Positions 1 to 6,021 of a stretch of 6,021 nucleotides of DNA are shown here, one piece after another. The stretch is from DATDRM01 sp035291705 (GTDB taxonomy: Bacteria > Chloroflexota > Anaerolineae > Anaerolineales > UBA4823): NCBI GenBank assembly GCA_035291705.1, contig DATDRM010000039.1, forward strand, positions 1 to 6,021, read 5' to 3'. A model generated the notes under the pieces. That model worked only from the letters and a program-made list of their open reading frames with translations. It made no database searches and was not told the origin of the DNA. How positions within the stretch are numbered: the first letter of the stretch is position 1; each line of letters opens with the position of its first letter. Made by a program: the position numbers and the translations under genes.

Positions 1-132
1 GAATGGAACCAGATCAACGCCTATGCCTTTGACCTGGCTAAGGATAGCTTCTCTATTCAGAAGTTCATCTTCATCTTCCGTCGTGGCTCGGTCTTTCGGG
101 TTTATCTGCCGTTGATCTTAAATCAACCATAG
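1..132 (+). CDS. C-terminal end of an unrecognised protein (5' truncated by window edge)
   Basis: An open frame runs from the first base to a TAG stop at 130-132, giving the last 43 residues of a protein. It has no stop in frame and no start in view. The visible tail begins EWNQINAYAFDLAKD and ends VFRVYLPLILNQP. I recognise no catalytic domain and assign no function. The only distinctive point is the ending: a basic pair (RRGS) followed by an aromatic/proline-rich hydrophobic 'VYLPLIL' segment just before the stop. From memory, similar 'YLPLV/YLPLI' segments recur near the ends of secreted proteins in Chloroflexota, but this is recall and inference. The gene converges on gnd and is followed 17 bp later by a strong hairpin, which fits a real gene end. 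A chance open frame of 43 codons cannot be excluded from this fragment alone. Confidence 0.6.
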   Translation, partial: EWNQINAYAFDLAKDSFSIQKFIFIFRRGSVFRVYLPLILNQP

Positions 133-149
133 TCAGGTTCAGCAAATTT

Positions 150-188
150 GCAGGGCTGTGGGCTGGCAAATTCAGCCCACAGCCCTGC
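150..188. terminator. Probable bidirectional intrinsic terminator between convergent genes
   Basis: Positions 150-165 and 173-188 form a perfect 16-bp inverted repeat (arms GCAGGGCTGTGGGCTG and its complement) with a 7-base loop. On the plus strand the stem is followed by CTTGTTTATTAT, a moderate T-rich tract. On the minus strand it is followed by AAATTTGCTG, a weaker one. It sits 17 bp after the stop of the plus-strand fragment and 45 bp after the stop of gnd, so it is well placed to end both transcripts. Neither T tract is ideal. Termination is inferred from stem strength and position. Confidence 0.8.
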
Positions 189-233
189 TTGTTTATTATG
201 GAACACATGCCGGGGGATATCGAATGCCAGGCG

Positions 234-1661
234 TCAGCCGAGGCCTGAATCCTGCGTCGTCCACACCGTATGGAACGTCCCCTCTCGGTCTACCCGCTGG
301 TAAGTGTGCGCCCCAAAGTAGTCGCGCTGCGCCTGGATCAGGTTAGCCGGCAAGCGCGCGCTGCGATAAGCGTCGAAGGCCGCCAGGGACGCGCTCATCG
401 CCGGTGCCGGGATGCCCAGCTCGATTGCCGTTTGCACGATGCTTCGCCAGGCTTCCTCACGCTCTAGGATCACTGCCTGAAATGCGGGTGCCAGCATCAG
501 GTTGGGCAGGTCCGGATTCTCCAGAAAGGCTATGCGCACCTGGTCCAGCAAGCGCGCCCGGATGATGCATCCGCCCCGCCAGATGCGCGCGATCTCGCCC
601 AGCTGCAAGTCATAATCGTACTTAACGCTGGCCGCGCGCAACAACTCAAATCCCTGGGCATAGGCTGCGATCACAGATGCGTACAGCGCTTCGCCGGCCG
701 CCAGGACGAAGGCGTGCCGGTCGCCGGCGTATCGCTTCGGCAGCCCAGGGTAAGCTTTCGCCGCCGCCAGGCGCTCTGTTTTGTAGGCCGACAGGTTGCG
801 TGCATCCACTGCGGCGTTGATCGTTGGCATCGGCACCCCCAAATCGAGCGCTTCCTGGCTGGTCCACTTGCCGGTGCCTTTCTGGCTGGCCGTGTCCAGG
901 ATCGCCTCGACCAATAGTCCCCCGCTCTCCTCGTCCTGGCGGGACAGGATCTCAGCGGTGATCTCGATCAAGAAAGAGCCCAGCTCGCCTTCGTTCCAAC
1001 GCTCGAAGAACCCCTGGATTTCATCGACAGGCATCCCCAGCCCGCGCCGCAGCAAGTCGTATATTTCGGCGATCAGCTGCATCACCCCGTATTCGATCCC
1101 ATTGTGCGCCATCTTGACATAGTGGCCTGCGCCGCGCGGGCCGATATAGGTCACGCACGGCTCACCATCTACCTTAGCAGCGATAGCGGTAAAGATTGGC
1201 TCAACCCTGGTGTACGCCTGGCGCTGCCCGCCGGGCATGATGCTTGGTCCCCACAGTGCACCTGCCTCGCCACCAGAGATGCCAATCCCCAGGAAATTGA
1301 TCCCCGCCTGGGCCAGCGCTTCCGAACGGCCTTCCGTGTCCTTGAAATAGGAATTGCCCCCATCAATTACCAGGTCGCCGGCTTTCAAATGCGGTCTGAG
1401 CTGCTCGATCACTGCCTCCACCGGCTGGCCCGCCTGCACCATCAGCATCACCGTGCGCGGCTCCTTAAGCATCCCCACCAGCTCCTCCACCGAGTACGCT
1501 GCCTGGATGATTTCCCCTTCCGCCGGCCCGCTCATGAACTCCTCGGTCCTGGCTGCCGTGCGGTTGTATACCGCCAACCGGAAACCGTTGCGCGCCATGT
1601 TGAGCACCAGGTTCTGCCCCATCACCGCCAACCCGATCAGGCCGAGGTCACAACTTGTCAT
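234..1661 (-). CDS. gnd: 6-phosphogluconate dehydrogenase, NADP-dependent, decarboxylating
   Basis: This cytosolic enzyme oxidatively decarboxylates 6-phosphogluconate to ribulose 5-phosphate and makes NADPH in the oxidative pentose phosphate pathway. The 475 residues match the usual length of the long (about 470-residue) homodimeric form. The N-terminal Rossmann fold shows GLAVMG at 10-15 and NRT at 33-35, the latter typical of NADP preference. DGGNS lies at 100-104. The substrate loop SGGEAGALWGPS at 129-140 differs from the more common SGGEEGARYGPS but keeps the Ser-Gly-Gly and Glu. The catalytic Lys183 and Glu190 sit in the block YVKMAHNGIEYG. KGTGKWT at 261-267 and the C-terminal QRDYFGAHTY at 445-454, with Arg446 and His452, complete the active site. 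The ATG start is supported by a near-ideal ribosome binding site. The gene is last in the minus-strand series, 75 bp after the ATPase, and ends at the convergent hairpin. It is intact, and the family call is very secure. Confidence 0.97.
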   Translation of the reverse strand: MTSCDLGLIGLAVMGQNLVLNMARNGFRLAVYNRTAARTEEFMSGPAEGEIIQAAYSVEELVGMLKEPRTVMLMVQAGQPVEAVIEQLRPHLKAGDLVIDGGNSYFKDTEGRSEALAQAGINFLGIGISGGEAGALWGPSIMPGGQRQAYTRVEPIFTAIAAKVDGEPCVTYIGPRGAGHYVKMAHNGIEYGVMQLIAEIYDLLRRGLGMPVDEIQGFFERWNEGELGSFLIEITAEILSRQDEESGGLLVEAILDTASQKGTGKWTSQEALDLGVPMPTINAAVDARNLSAYKTERLAAAKAYPGLPKRYAGDRHAFVLAAGEALYASVIAAYAQGFELLRAASVKYDYDLQLGEIARIWRGGCIIRARLLDQVRIAFLENPDLPNLMLAPAFQAVILEREEAWRSIVQTAIELGIPAPAMSASLAAFDAYRSARLPANLIQAQRDYFGAHTYQRVDREGTFHTVWTTQDSGLG

Positions 1662-1664
1662 TTA

Positions 1665-1673
1665 ATCACCTCC
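1665..1673 (-). promoter_or_regulatory. Strong Shine-Dalgarno sequence of gnd
   Basis: On the minus strand the bases GGAGGTGAT end three bases before the gnd ATG, with seven bases between GGAGG and the ATG. This is a full-length match to the anti-Shine-Dalgarno end of 16S rRNA. It fixes the gnd start at 1661 and suggests efficient, independent translation of gnd even if the message is shared with the ATPase. Confidence 0.9.
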
Positions 1674-1683
1674 AAGCATTATT

Positions 1684-1718
1684 AAACAACGGACGACCGA
1701 TGACCAAAGACGAAAGCC
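1684..1718. repeat. Degenerate heptamer run between the ATPase and gnd
   Basis: Read on the plus strand, five consecutive 7-base units can be laid out as AAACAAC, GGACGAC, CGATGAC, CAAAGAC and GAAAGCC. The middle three end in GAC, the first ends in AAC and the last in GCC, and all are purine-rich in the first positions. It fills nearly half of the 75-bp gap between the ATPase stop and the gnd start, avoids both coding regions, and lies just upstream of the gnd ribosome binding site. It resembles the decayed heptameric simple repeats seen between genes in some bacteria. The units are few and imperfect, so this could be chance. Confidence 0.45.
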
Positions 1719-1736
1719 TTAATCTCATAACTTTTG

Positions 1737-4511
1737 TTATTTATGCTTCGTCCATCCGCCTTCATCTTTCGCCTTAAGAACCCACTTCTGCACCTCGACC
1801 ACCGCCCCCACCAGCGCACTGACCCCCAGCGCCAGACCGAGTTCCTGGCCGGCTAACGCCTGTGTCCTGAAGATCCTTTGCATGAAAGGCAGGTAAACCA
1901 CCATCAACTGCAGCGCAATCGTCAACAGGATGGCCCATAACATGGAAGGGTTTGATACCAGGCCGATTTTGAAAAGGGAATTCTCTTCAGAACGAACGCT
2001 TAGCGCCAGCACAAGCTGAGAAAAGATCAGGGTCGTAAAGAGCATCGTCTGCCACGAATCCCAACCAGCGCGCCAGAGGAAGTAACCTGTCCCCAGGGCG
2101 ATCAAGCTCATGATAAAGCCCATCCCCAGAATAAATCGTGTCGCGCCGCGGCCAAACACGCCTTCCGAGGAAGAGTATGGCGGTCGTTTCATTACGTTTT
2201 CCTCAGCTGGTTCTACTCCGAGCGCCAGGGCTGGCAATCCGTCGGTCACCAGGTTCATCCACAAGATTTGGAGCGGCAACAACGGCAGCGGCATGCCCAG
2301 CAAAGGGCCGATCAACATAACGCTGATCTCGCTAACATTGCAGCTCAAAAGATACTTGATAAACTTGCGGATATTATCATAGATAATCCGTCCCTCTTCG
2401 ACAGCCGCAATAATCGTCGCAAAGTTGTCGTCGAGCAGGATCATATCGGCGGCCTCTTTGGCCACATCTGTACCGGTGATACCCATTGCCACACCGATGT
2501 CGGCCTTTTTAAGAGCCGGTGCGTCGTTTACCCCATCCCCAGTCATGGAAACGATATAATCTTGATCCTGATAAGCTTGGATCAGCTTAAGCTTATGCTC
2601 AGGCGAGACGCGTGCGAAGATGGAGATCTCTCTGGCTGCGCTCTGCAATTCATCAGGCGAAAGTTTATCCAACTCCTGACCGGTCAAGAACCTGTCGTCC
2701 TCGGTGATTCCAATCTGTTTAGCGATATGGCGCGCCGTTAGAGGGTGATCGCCGGTGATCATAACCGGTCGAATACCTGCCCTTTTGCAAGTATCCACAG
2801 CCACTGTCACCTCAGGTCGGGGAGGATCGAGCAGCCCAAATAGTCCAACCAGGATTAAATCTTGCTCCAGGTCTTGGAGCATGTCTTTATTGGGCGGCGT
2901 ATCCAGGGTTCTCAGTCCCACCCCCAGGACGCGCATGCCGTTCTGAGCCAGCTGATCATGGGCGGCCATAACCCTCGCTCGCCATTGTGCGTCAAAGGGT
3001 TGCGCCTGGCCCTCCACCCAAACCTCCCGAGTGATCTCCATTAGCCCATCGATCGCCCCTTTGGTGAAAGCCAAATAAGGCGGCGGTGTCGTTGGGTTTA
3101 ACCTTCTCTCCCAAACGGGCAGCAGGCTGGGGGGAATATCACGCTTTGACTGTGGAGTGCGGTGCACCGTTGTCATGCGCTTGCGGACGGAATCGAACTG
3201 GATTTCAGCCTGGCGAGGAAAAGCTGCATCCAGATCGCTTTTGAGAATTCCAAACTCAGCCGCGGCCAATACCAGAGCGCCCTCTGTCGAATCGCCAATC
3301 GCGCGGCGGCGGTTTGGCTTGCTCTCATCAGTAACCAGATTAGCGTCGTTGCACAATGCACCGCCGACCAGCAGCAGATCGATAGTTGGCCGGACGCCCT
3401 GGCTGGCCGCCTGAGCGTCCTGGAAGACCAGGTCAAAATCTGGTGCCCCCGAATGTTGCATTAAATCGATCCGGTGGTTGGCGATGTCAAGCGCAGTGAC
3501 CGTCATCTGGTTCAGGGTCAGCGTTCCGGTCTTGTCGGAACAGATCACGTTGACCGATCCGAGCGTCTCAACCGCGGGCAACTTTCGGATTAAAGCATGC
3601 CGTCGCAGCATGCGTTGAGCACCCAGCGATAGGGCTATGGTCACCACCGCCGTCATCGCTTCGGGAACTGCCGCGACGGCCAGGCTGACCGCGGTGAGCA
3701 GCAACTCTTTAACCTCCTCACCGCGCAGGAGGCCTAAAACGAAGATCACTGCCACGATGATTAATGCCGCAAATGCCAGAATCTTTCCAAGTTGATTTAA
3801 CCGTAGCTGGAGGGGCGTTTTTTCTTGCTTAACCGACTGGATCATATCGGCAATATGGCCCAGCTGGGTCAGCATGCCTGTCTCAGTGACCAGCATCTCT
3901 CCACGACCATAATTGACGATCGTCCCCATAAAGACCATATTGTGCCGGTCGCCCAAAGCCTTCTCTGTTTCGTAGACCTGTTCAGCGTCTTTATCTACCG
4001 CCTCCGACTCGCCGGTGAGCGCGGCCTCCTGGATACGCAGGTTCACGCTCTCTAGGACCCGCCCATCGGCCGGCACCACATTGCCAGTTTCCAGCAACAC
4101 CACATCACCCGGTACAAGCAAGAGCGCCGAAACCTCCTCGATCCGGCCGTTCCGTCGAACCCGTATGGTAGGCACTGACATGCGCTTGAGGGCAGCCAAA
4201 GATTGTTCTGCCTTGTATTCCTGGCTGAAGCCCAGGGCCGCGTTGAGGATCACGATCGCTGCGATCGCGGTCGCATCGATCATGTCGCCCAGGATAATCG
4301 AAACGACCGCCGCGCCAGCCAGGATCAGAGTCAATATCCCCGTCAGTTGCTCCCATATAATTTGCCAGATGGTGCGCACCCCCTGTGCGACCAACTCATT
4401 CGAGCCATATTTTTCCAGACGCCGCCTGGCTTCTTCTTCCGTCAGGCCTTGCGTTTGGCGGGTGTCAAGCGCTTGTGTTGCCTGGGCAGTGCTTAATCGG
4501 TACCAATCCAT
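1737..4511 (-). CDS. P2A-type cation-transporting P-type ATPase, probably calcium-exporting
   Basis: This is an integral membrane pump that uses ATP through a phospho-aspartate to export cations, most likely Ca2+. Its 924 residues are normal for bacterial SERCA-like pumps. An N-terminal cation-ATPase domain (about 3-65) is followed by M1-M2 (about 57-96), the actuator domain with TGES at 166-169, and M3-M4 (about 243-293). The phosphorylation motif DKTGT has Asp326. The nucleotide-binding domain has KGA at 484-486. DPPR is at 562-565, TGD at 586-588 and TGDGVNDAP at 657-665, before M5-M10 (about 715-912). Ion-site residues comparable to SERCA are Glu284 (M4), Asn725 and Glu728 (M5), and Asn753, Thr756 and Asp757 (M6). 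Where SERCA has Glu908 in M8, I align Gln832, which suggests one Ca2+ site. The M4 motif is PEAMT, not PEGLP. The start is supported by GGAG four bases upstream and by the domain beginning at once. The family is sure; ion specificity is inferred. Confidence 0.95.
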   Translation of the reverse strand: MDWYRLSTAQATQALDTRQTQGLTEEEARRRLEKYGSNELVAQGVRTIWQIIWEQLTGILTLILAGAAVVSIILGDMIDATAIAAIVILNAALGFSQEYKAEQSLAALKRMSVPTIRVRRNGRIEEVSALLLVPGDVVLLETGNVVPADGRVLESVNLRIQEAALTGESEAVDKDAEQVYETEKALGDRHNMVFMGTIVNYGRGEMLVTETGMLTQLGHIADMIQSVKQEKTPLQLRLNQLGKILAFAALIIVAVIFVLGLLRGEEVKELLLTAVSLAVAAVPEAMTAVVTIALSLGAQRMLRRHALIRKLPAVETLGSVNVICSDKTGTLTLNQMTVTALDIANHRIDLMQHSGAPDFDLVFQDAQAASQGVRPTIDLLLVGGALCNDANLVTDESKPNRRRAIGDSTEGALVLAAAEFGILKSDLDAAFPRQAEIQFDSVRKRMTTVHRTPQSKRDIPPSLLPVWERRLNPTTPPPYLAFTKGAIDGLMEITREVWVEGQAQPFDAQWRARVMAAHDQLAQNGMRVLGVGLRTLDTPPNKDMLQDLEQDLILVGLFGLLDPPRPEVTVAVDTCKRAGIRPVMITGDHPLTARHIAKQIGITEDDRFLTGQELDKLSPDELQSAAREISIFARVSPEHKLKLIQAYQDQDYIVSMTGDGVNDAPALKKADIGVAMGITGTDVAKEAADMILLDDNFATIIAAVEEGRIIYDNIRKFIKYLLSCNVSEISVMLIGPLLGMPLPLLPLQILWMNLVTDGLPALALGVEPAEENVMKRPPYSSSEGVFGRGATRFILGMGFIMSLIALGTGYFLWRAGWDSWQTMLFTTLIFSQLVLALSVRSEENSLFKIGLVSNPSMLWAILLTIALQLMVVYLPFMQRIFRTQALAGQELGLALGVSALVGAVVEVQKWVLKAKDEGGWTKHK

Positions 4512-4515
4512 TTCG

Positions 4516-4519
4516 CTCC
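4516..4519 (-). promoter_or_regulatory. Ribosome binding site of the P-type ATPase
   Basis: On the minus strand GGAG lies four bases before the ATPase ATG, inside the 36-bp gap after the argF stop. The gap has no terminator-like hairpin, so the ATPase is probably translated from a message that also carries argF. The spacing is on the short side, so translation may be moderate. Confidence 0.6.
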
Positions 4520-4547
4520 AATTATCGGTGGCATACTTTCTAATCGT

Positions 4548-5549
4548 TCAATCTCCGAGTGTTGCTACCAAGAGCGCCTTTATCGTGTGCATGCGGTTTT
4601 CGGACTGGTCAAAGATGATCGAGTGTTCCGACTCGAAGATCTCCTCGGTGACTTCCATCCCATCCAGTCCAAACTTGCGATAAATCTCCTCACCGATCTT
4701 TGTTTCGCGGTTATGGAACGCTGGCAGGCAATGCATGAATTTGACCTGCGGATTGCCAGTTAGCTCCAGCACGCTGCGGTTGACCTGATATGACTTGAGC
4801 AGCCGGATGCGCTCTTCCCAGACGGAATCTGGTTCGCCCATCGATACCCACACGTCGGTGTACAGGAAGTCAACGCCTTTGACGCCCTCCGGCACACTTT
4901 CCGTTAGGGTGAGCCTGGCGCCGGTCTCCTTGGCAATCGCCCGGCATTGCTCTACCAGTTCCTGCACCGGCCACAAAGATTTCGGCGCGCACAGCCGGAC
5001 ATCCATGCCCAATTTGCAGCCGCCTACCATCAGCGAGTTGCCCATATTATTACGGGCATCGCCGAGGTAACATAAGGCGATGTCAGACGTTTGTTTCGCG
5101 CTATGTTCCTGCATCGTCATCACGTCAGCCAGGACCTGGGTAGGATGGAATTCATTGGTCAGCCCATTCCAGACTGGAACCCCAGAGTACCTGGCCAACA
5201 CCTCCACGTTTTCCTGTGCGAAGCCACGATACTCGATTCCATCGTACATACGCCCCAGTACCCGTGCCGTGTCCTTCATCGACTCCTTGTGGCCGATCTG
5301 CGTTCCCTCTGGGCCGAGGTAGGTAATGTGCGCTCCCTGGTCGTAGGCTGCCACTTCGAACGCGCATCTTGTACGGGTGGAGGTCTTCTCGAAGATCAAG
5401 GCAATGTTCTTCCCCTTGAGGCGCGGCTGCTCATGACCGCCATGTTTGGCCGCCTTCAACTCATGGGAGAGATTGAGCAAGAATCCGATCTCTTCGGGGG
5501 TAAAGTCCAGCAATTTAGTGAAGCTGCGATTGCGAAGGTTGAAAGCCAT
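4548..5549 (-). CDS. argF: Ornithine carbamoyltransferase
   Basis: This cytosolic enzyme transfers the carbamoyl group of carbamoyl phosphate to ornithine, giving citrulline in arginine biosynthesis; the catabolic form (ArcB) runs in reverse. From the ATG at 5549 it has 333 residues, close to the roughly 334 of enterobacterial enzymes. Carbamoyl-phosphate-binding STRTR is at 57-61, followed by Arg108 and HPTQ at 135-138. The ornithine side shows VWVSMGE with Asp232 and Ser236-Met237, then HCLP with Cys274 at 273-276 and Arg319 near the end. An in-frame GTG at 5571-5573 would add eight residues. I prefer the ATG because AAAGGA lies seven bases upstream and MAFNLRNRSF matches the usual N-terminus of the family. 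The ATPase follows 36 bp downstream. The sequence resembles the ArgF/ArgI/ArcB group, and no arginine deiminase or carbamate kinase is in view, so the biosynthetic name is a default. The gene is intact. Confidence 0.96.
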   Translation of the reverse strand: MAFNLRNRSFTKLLDFTPEEIGFLLNLSHELKAAKHGGHEQPRLKGKNIALIFEKTSTRTRCAFEVAAYDQGAHITYLGPEGTQIGHKESMKDTARVLGRMYDGIEYRGFAQENVEVLARYSGVPVWNGLTNEFHPTQVLADVMTMQEHSAKQTSDIALCYLGDARNNMGNSLMVGGCKLGMDVRLCAPKSLWPVQELVEQCRAIAKETGARLTLTESVPEGVKGVDFLYTDVWVSMGEPDSVWEERIRLLKSYQVNRSVLELTGNPQVKFMHCLPAFHNRETKIGEEIYRKFGLDGMEVTEEIFESEHSIIFDQSENRMHTIKALLVATLGD

Positions 5550-5556
5550 GCGGATT

Positions 5557-5562
5557 TCCTTT
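5557..5562 (-). promoter_or_regulatory. Ribosome binding site that decides the argF start
   Basis: On the minus strand AAAGGA (AGGA core at 5557-5560) stands seven bases before the ATG at 5549. The alternative GTG at 5573 has only a weak AGGT close upstream, which is also buried in the 3' arm of the neighbouring hairpin. This favours the shorter 333-residue protein. Confidence 0.7.
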
Positions 5563-5574
5563 CCGTTAATCACC

Positions 5575-5607
5575 AGACCTGACGGATTTTAAAACCCCGT
5601 CAGGCCT
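5575..5607 (-). repeat. Palindromic hairpin element in the argF leader
   Basis: Positions 5575-5586 and 5596-5607 are complementary. Read on the minus strand, the arms are AGGCCTGACGGG and TCCGTCAGGTCT around the 9-base loop GTTTTAAAA. As RNA in the argF direction all 12 positions pair, two of them as G-U wobbles. As plus-strand RNA those two become A-C mismatches. It ends 12 bases before the argF Shine-Dalgarno sequence. No U tract follows on either strand, so it is not a standard intrinsic terminator. It may be a dispersed REP-like palindrome, an mRNA processing or stability element, or a weak attenuating stem. Which of these applies cannot be told from one copy. Confidence 0.65.
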
Positions 5608-5649
5608 TAAGAATGATCTACACCATTGAAAACGTGAATTTCAGATGAA

Positions 5650-6021
5650 TTACCTTTTATCATCCACAAGGATCATCGAGAGCACAAAAGAAACCACACT
5701 AACGACCAACGATCCTAAGAAAGCCGCCCAAAGGTTATCTACAGAGAAACCGAGATTGAAACCCTGGGAGGTGATCCAGGAGGCCAGCCAAAACGTGACT
5801 GCGTTGATCACTAACATAAAAAGCCCGAACGTCGCCACGATACACCCGCAGGACAACAATACCAGGAGCGGACGAATGATCGCATTGACCAGTCCCAAAA
5901 CCAGCGCCATCACGATCACAGTGATCACGCCGTTAGTGCCGGTCACCTGGATGCCAGGTACCAGCCAAGCCGCGGCCGCGACCGCCAAAGCTACGATCAG
6001 CCAGCGAATGATTAGTTTCAT
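5650..6021 (-). CDS. Phage holin 4_2 / YvlD-family small membrane protein
   Basis: This is a 123-residue integral membrane protein of unknown cellular role. It has four predicted membrane segments at about 4-24, 33-56, 59-82 and 97-119. The family signature is the central block: GLVNAIIRPLL at 43-53, then a short turn with the SCGC cysteines at 57-60, and FGLFMLVINAVTFWLASW at 65-82. This matches the bacterial family named for a resemblance to mycobacteriophage four-helix holins (Pfam Phage_holin_4_2, PF04020), which includes Bacillus YvlD. Most members are chromosomal and not in prophages, and nothing phage-like is nearby. The charged C-terminus DDKR is probably exposed. The ATG is the last codon at the window edge. 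MKLIIRWLIV is a typical start for the family, but its ribosome binding site and any longer start lie outside. argF begins 100 bp downstream, with the hairpin in between. The family call is firm; the function is unknown. Confidence 0.88.
   Translation of the reverse strand: MKLIIRWLIVALAVAAAAWLVPGIQVTGTNGVITVIVMALVLGLVNAIIRPLLVLLSCGCIVATFGLFMLVINAVTFWLASWITSQGFNLGFSVDNLWAAFLGSLVVSVVSFVLSMILVDDKR

Noticed and set aside
142..151. Perfect palindrome GCAAATTTGC next to the terminator
   Set aside because: It is short, AT-centred, overlaps the first bases of the stronger hairpin, and matches no operator I can name.
158..346. A 62-codon plus-strand frame starting at the convergent terminator
   Set aside because: Its start lies inside the hairpin stem and most of it is antisense to the gnd 3' end. 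No plausible protein features are visible.
1104..1685. A 193-codon plus-strand frame antisense to gnd
   Set aside because: Its translation is His/Arg/Leu-rich without a domain and it simply mirrors gnd coding sequence. No ribosome binding site or context supports it.
1681..1720. Possible promoter for gnd on the minus strand (TTGGTC ... AATAAT)
   Set aside because: The -35 match is weak, and the -10 would put the transcript start inside or at the Shine-Dalgarno sequence, leaving no useful leader.
2571..2596. Clustered AAGCTT/AGCTTAAGCT repeats
   Set aside because: They fall inside the conserved ATPase coding region and are explained by the codons for the encoded residues.
4015..4683. A 222-codon open frame on the plus strand antisense to the ATPase start and the argF end
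   Set aside because: It lies opposite two well-supported genes, spans their junction, and its translation is Ser/Arg-rich with no recognisable domain. It is a shadow frame.
5635..5652. TGAATTTCA-like sequence resembling an ArgR operator upstream of argF
   Set aside because: Only one half-site resembles the ARG box. The second half and the expected spacing are absent, and part of it touches the stop codon of the upstream gene.
5650..6021. The 'phage holin' family name as a sign of a prophage
   Set aside because: Members of this family are common chromosomal genes. No lysis, capsid, integrase or other phage gene is visible, and all neighbours are metabolic or transport genes.

Overview
The window looks like ordinary chromosomal sequence from a bacterium with moderate GC content. 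Four minus-strand genes lie in a row, facing the tail of one plus-strand gene. My best guess at the source is a member of Chloroflexota (Anaerolineae-like). That rests on weak cues: the C-terminal 'VYLPLIL' tail of the plus-strand fragment, a run of degenerate heptamers ending in GAC between two genes, and a palindromic intergenic element. No gene here fixes the taxonomy, and all three cues are recalled impressions, not search results.

Layout from left to right: (1) positions 1-132 are the last 43 codons of an unrecognised plus-strand gene. (2) Positions 133-233 hold a 16-bp perfect hairpin that probably terminates transcription from both sides. (3) gnd (6-phosphogluconate dehydrogenase) fills 234-1661 on the minus strand. 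(4) A 75-bp gap carries the heptamer run and a very strong Shine-Dalgarno sequence for gnd. (5) A full-length P2A-type (calcium-type) P-type ATPase fills 1737-4511, minus strand. (6) A 36-bp gap contains only a short ribosome binding site. (7) argF (ornithine carbamoyltransferase) ends at 4548 and most likely starts at 5549, minus strand. (8) The gap upstream of argF holds a palindrome that would fold into a 12-bp RNA stem. (9) A four-helix membrane protein of the 'phage holin 4_2'/YvlD family runs from 5650 to the window edge, minus strand.

The minus-strand genes are transcribed in the order YvlD-like protein, argF, ATPase, gnd. The argF-ATPase gap is short and has no terminator. The ATPase-gnd gap is also short with no terminator, so at least these three could share a transcript ending at the hairpin at 150-188. 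Their products do not form a pathway: arginine/citrulline metabolism, cation export across the membrane, and NADPH production in the oxidative pentose phosphate route. I read this as a loosely assembled housekeeping cluster.

Every complete gene is intact with its key catalytic residues. I see no RNA gene, CRISPR array, insertion sequence, prophage module or toxin-antitoxin pair, and no convincing undescribed system. The items worth a second look are the RNA-polarised palindrome before argF, the heptamer run, the altered ion-site residues of the ATPase, and the C-terminal tail of the plus-strand fragment.
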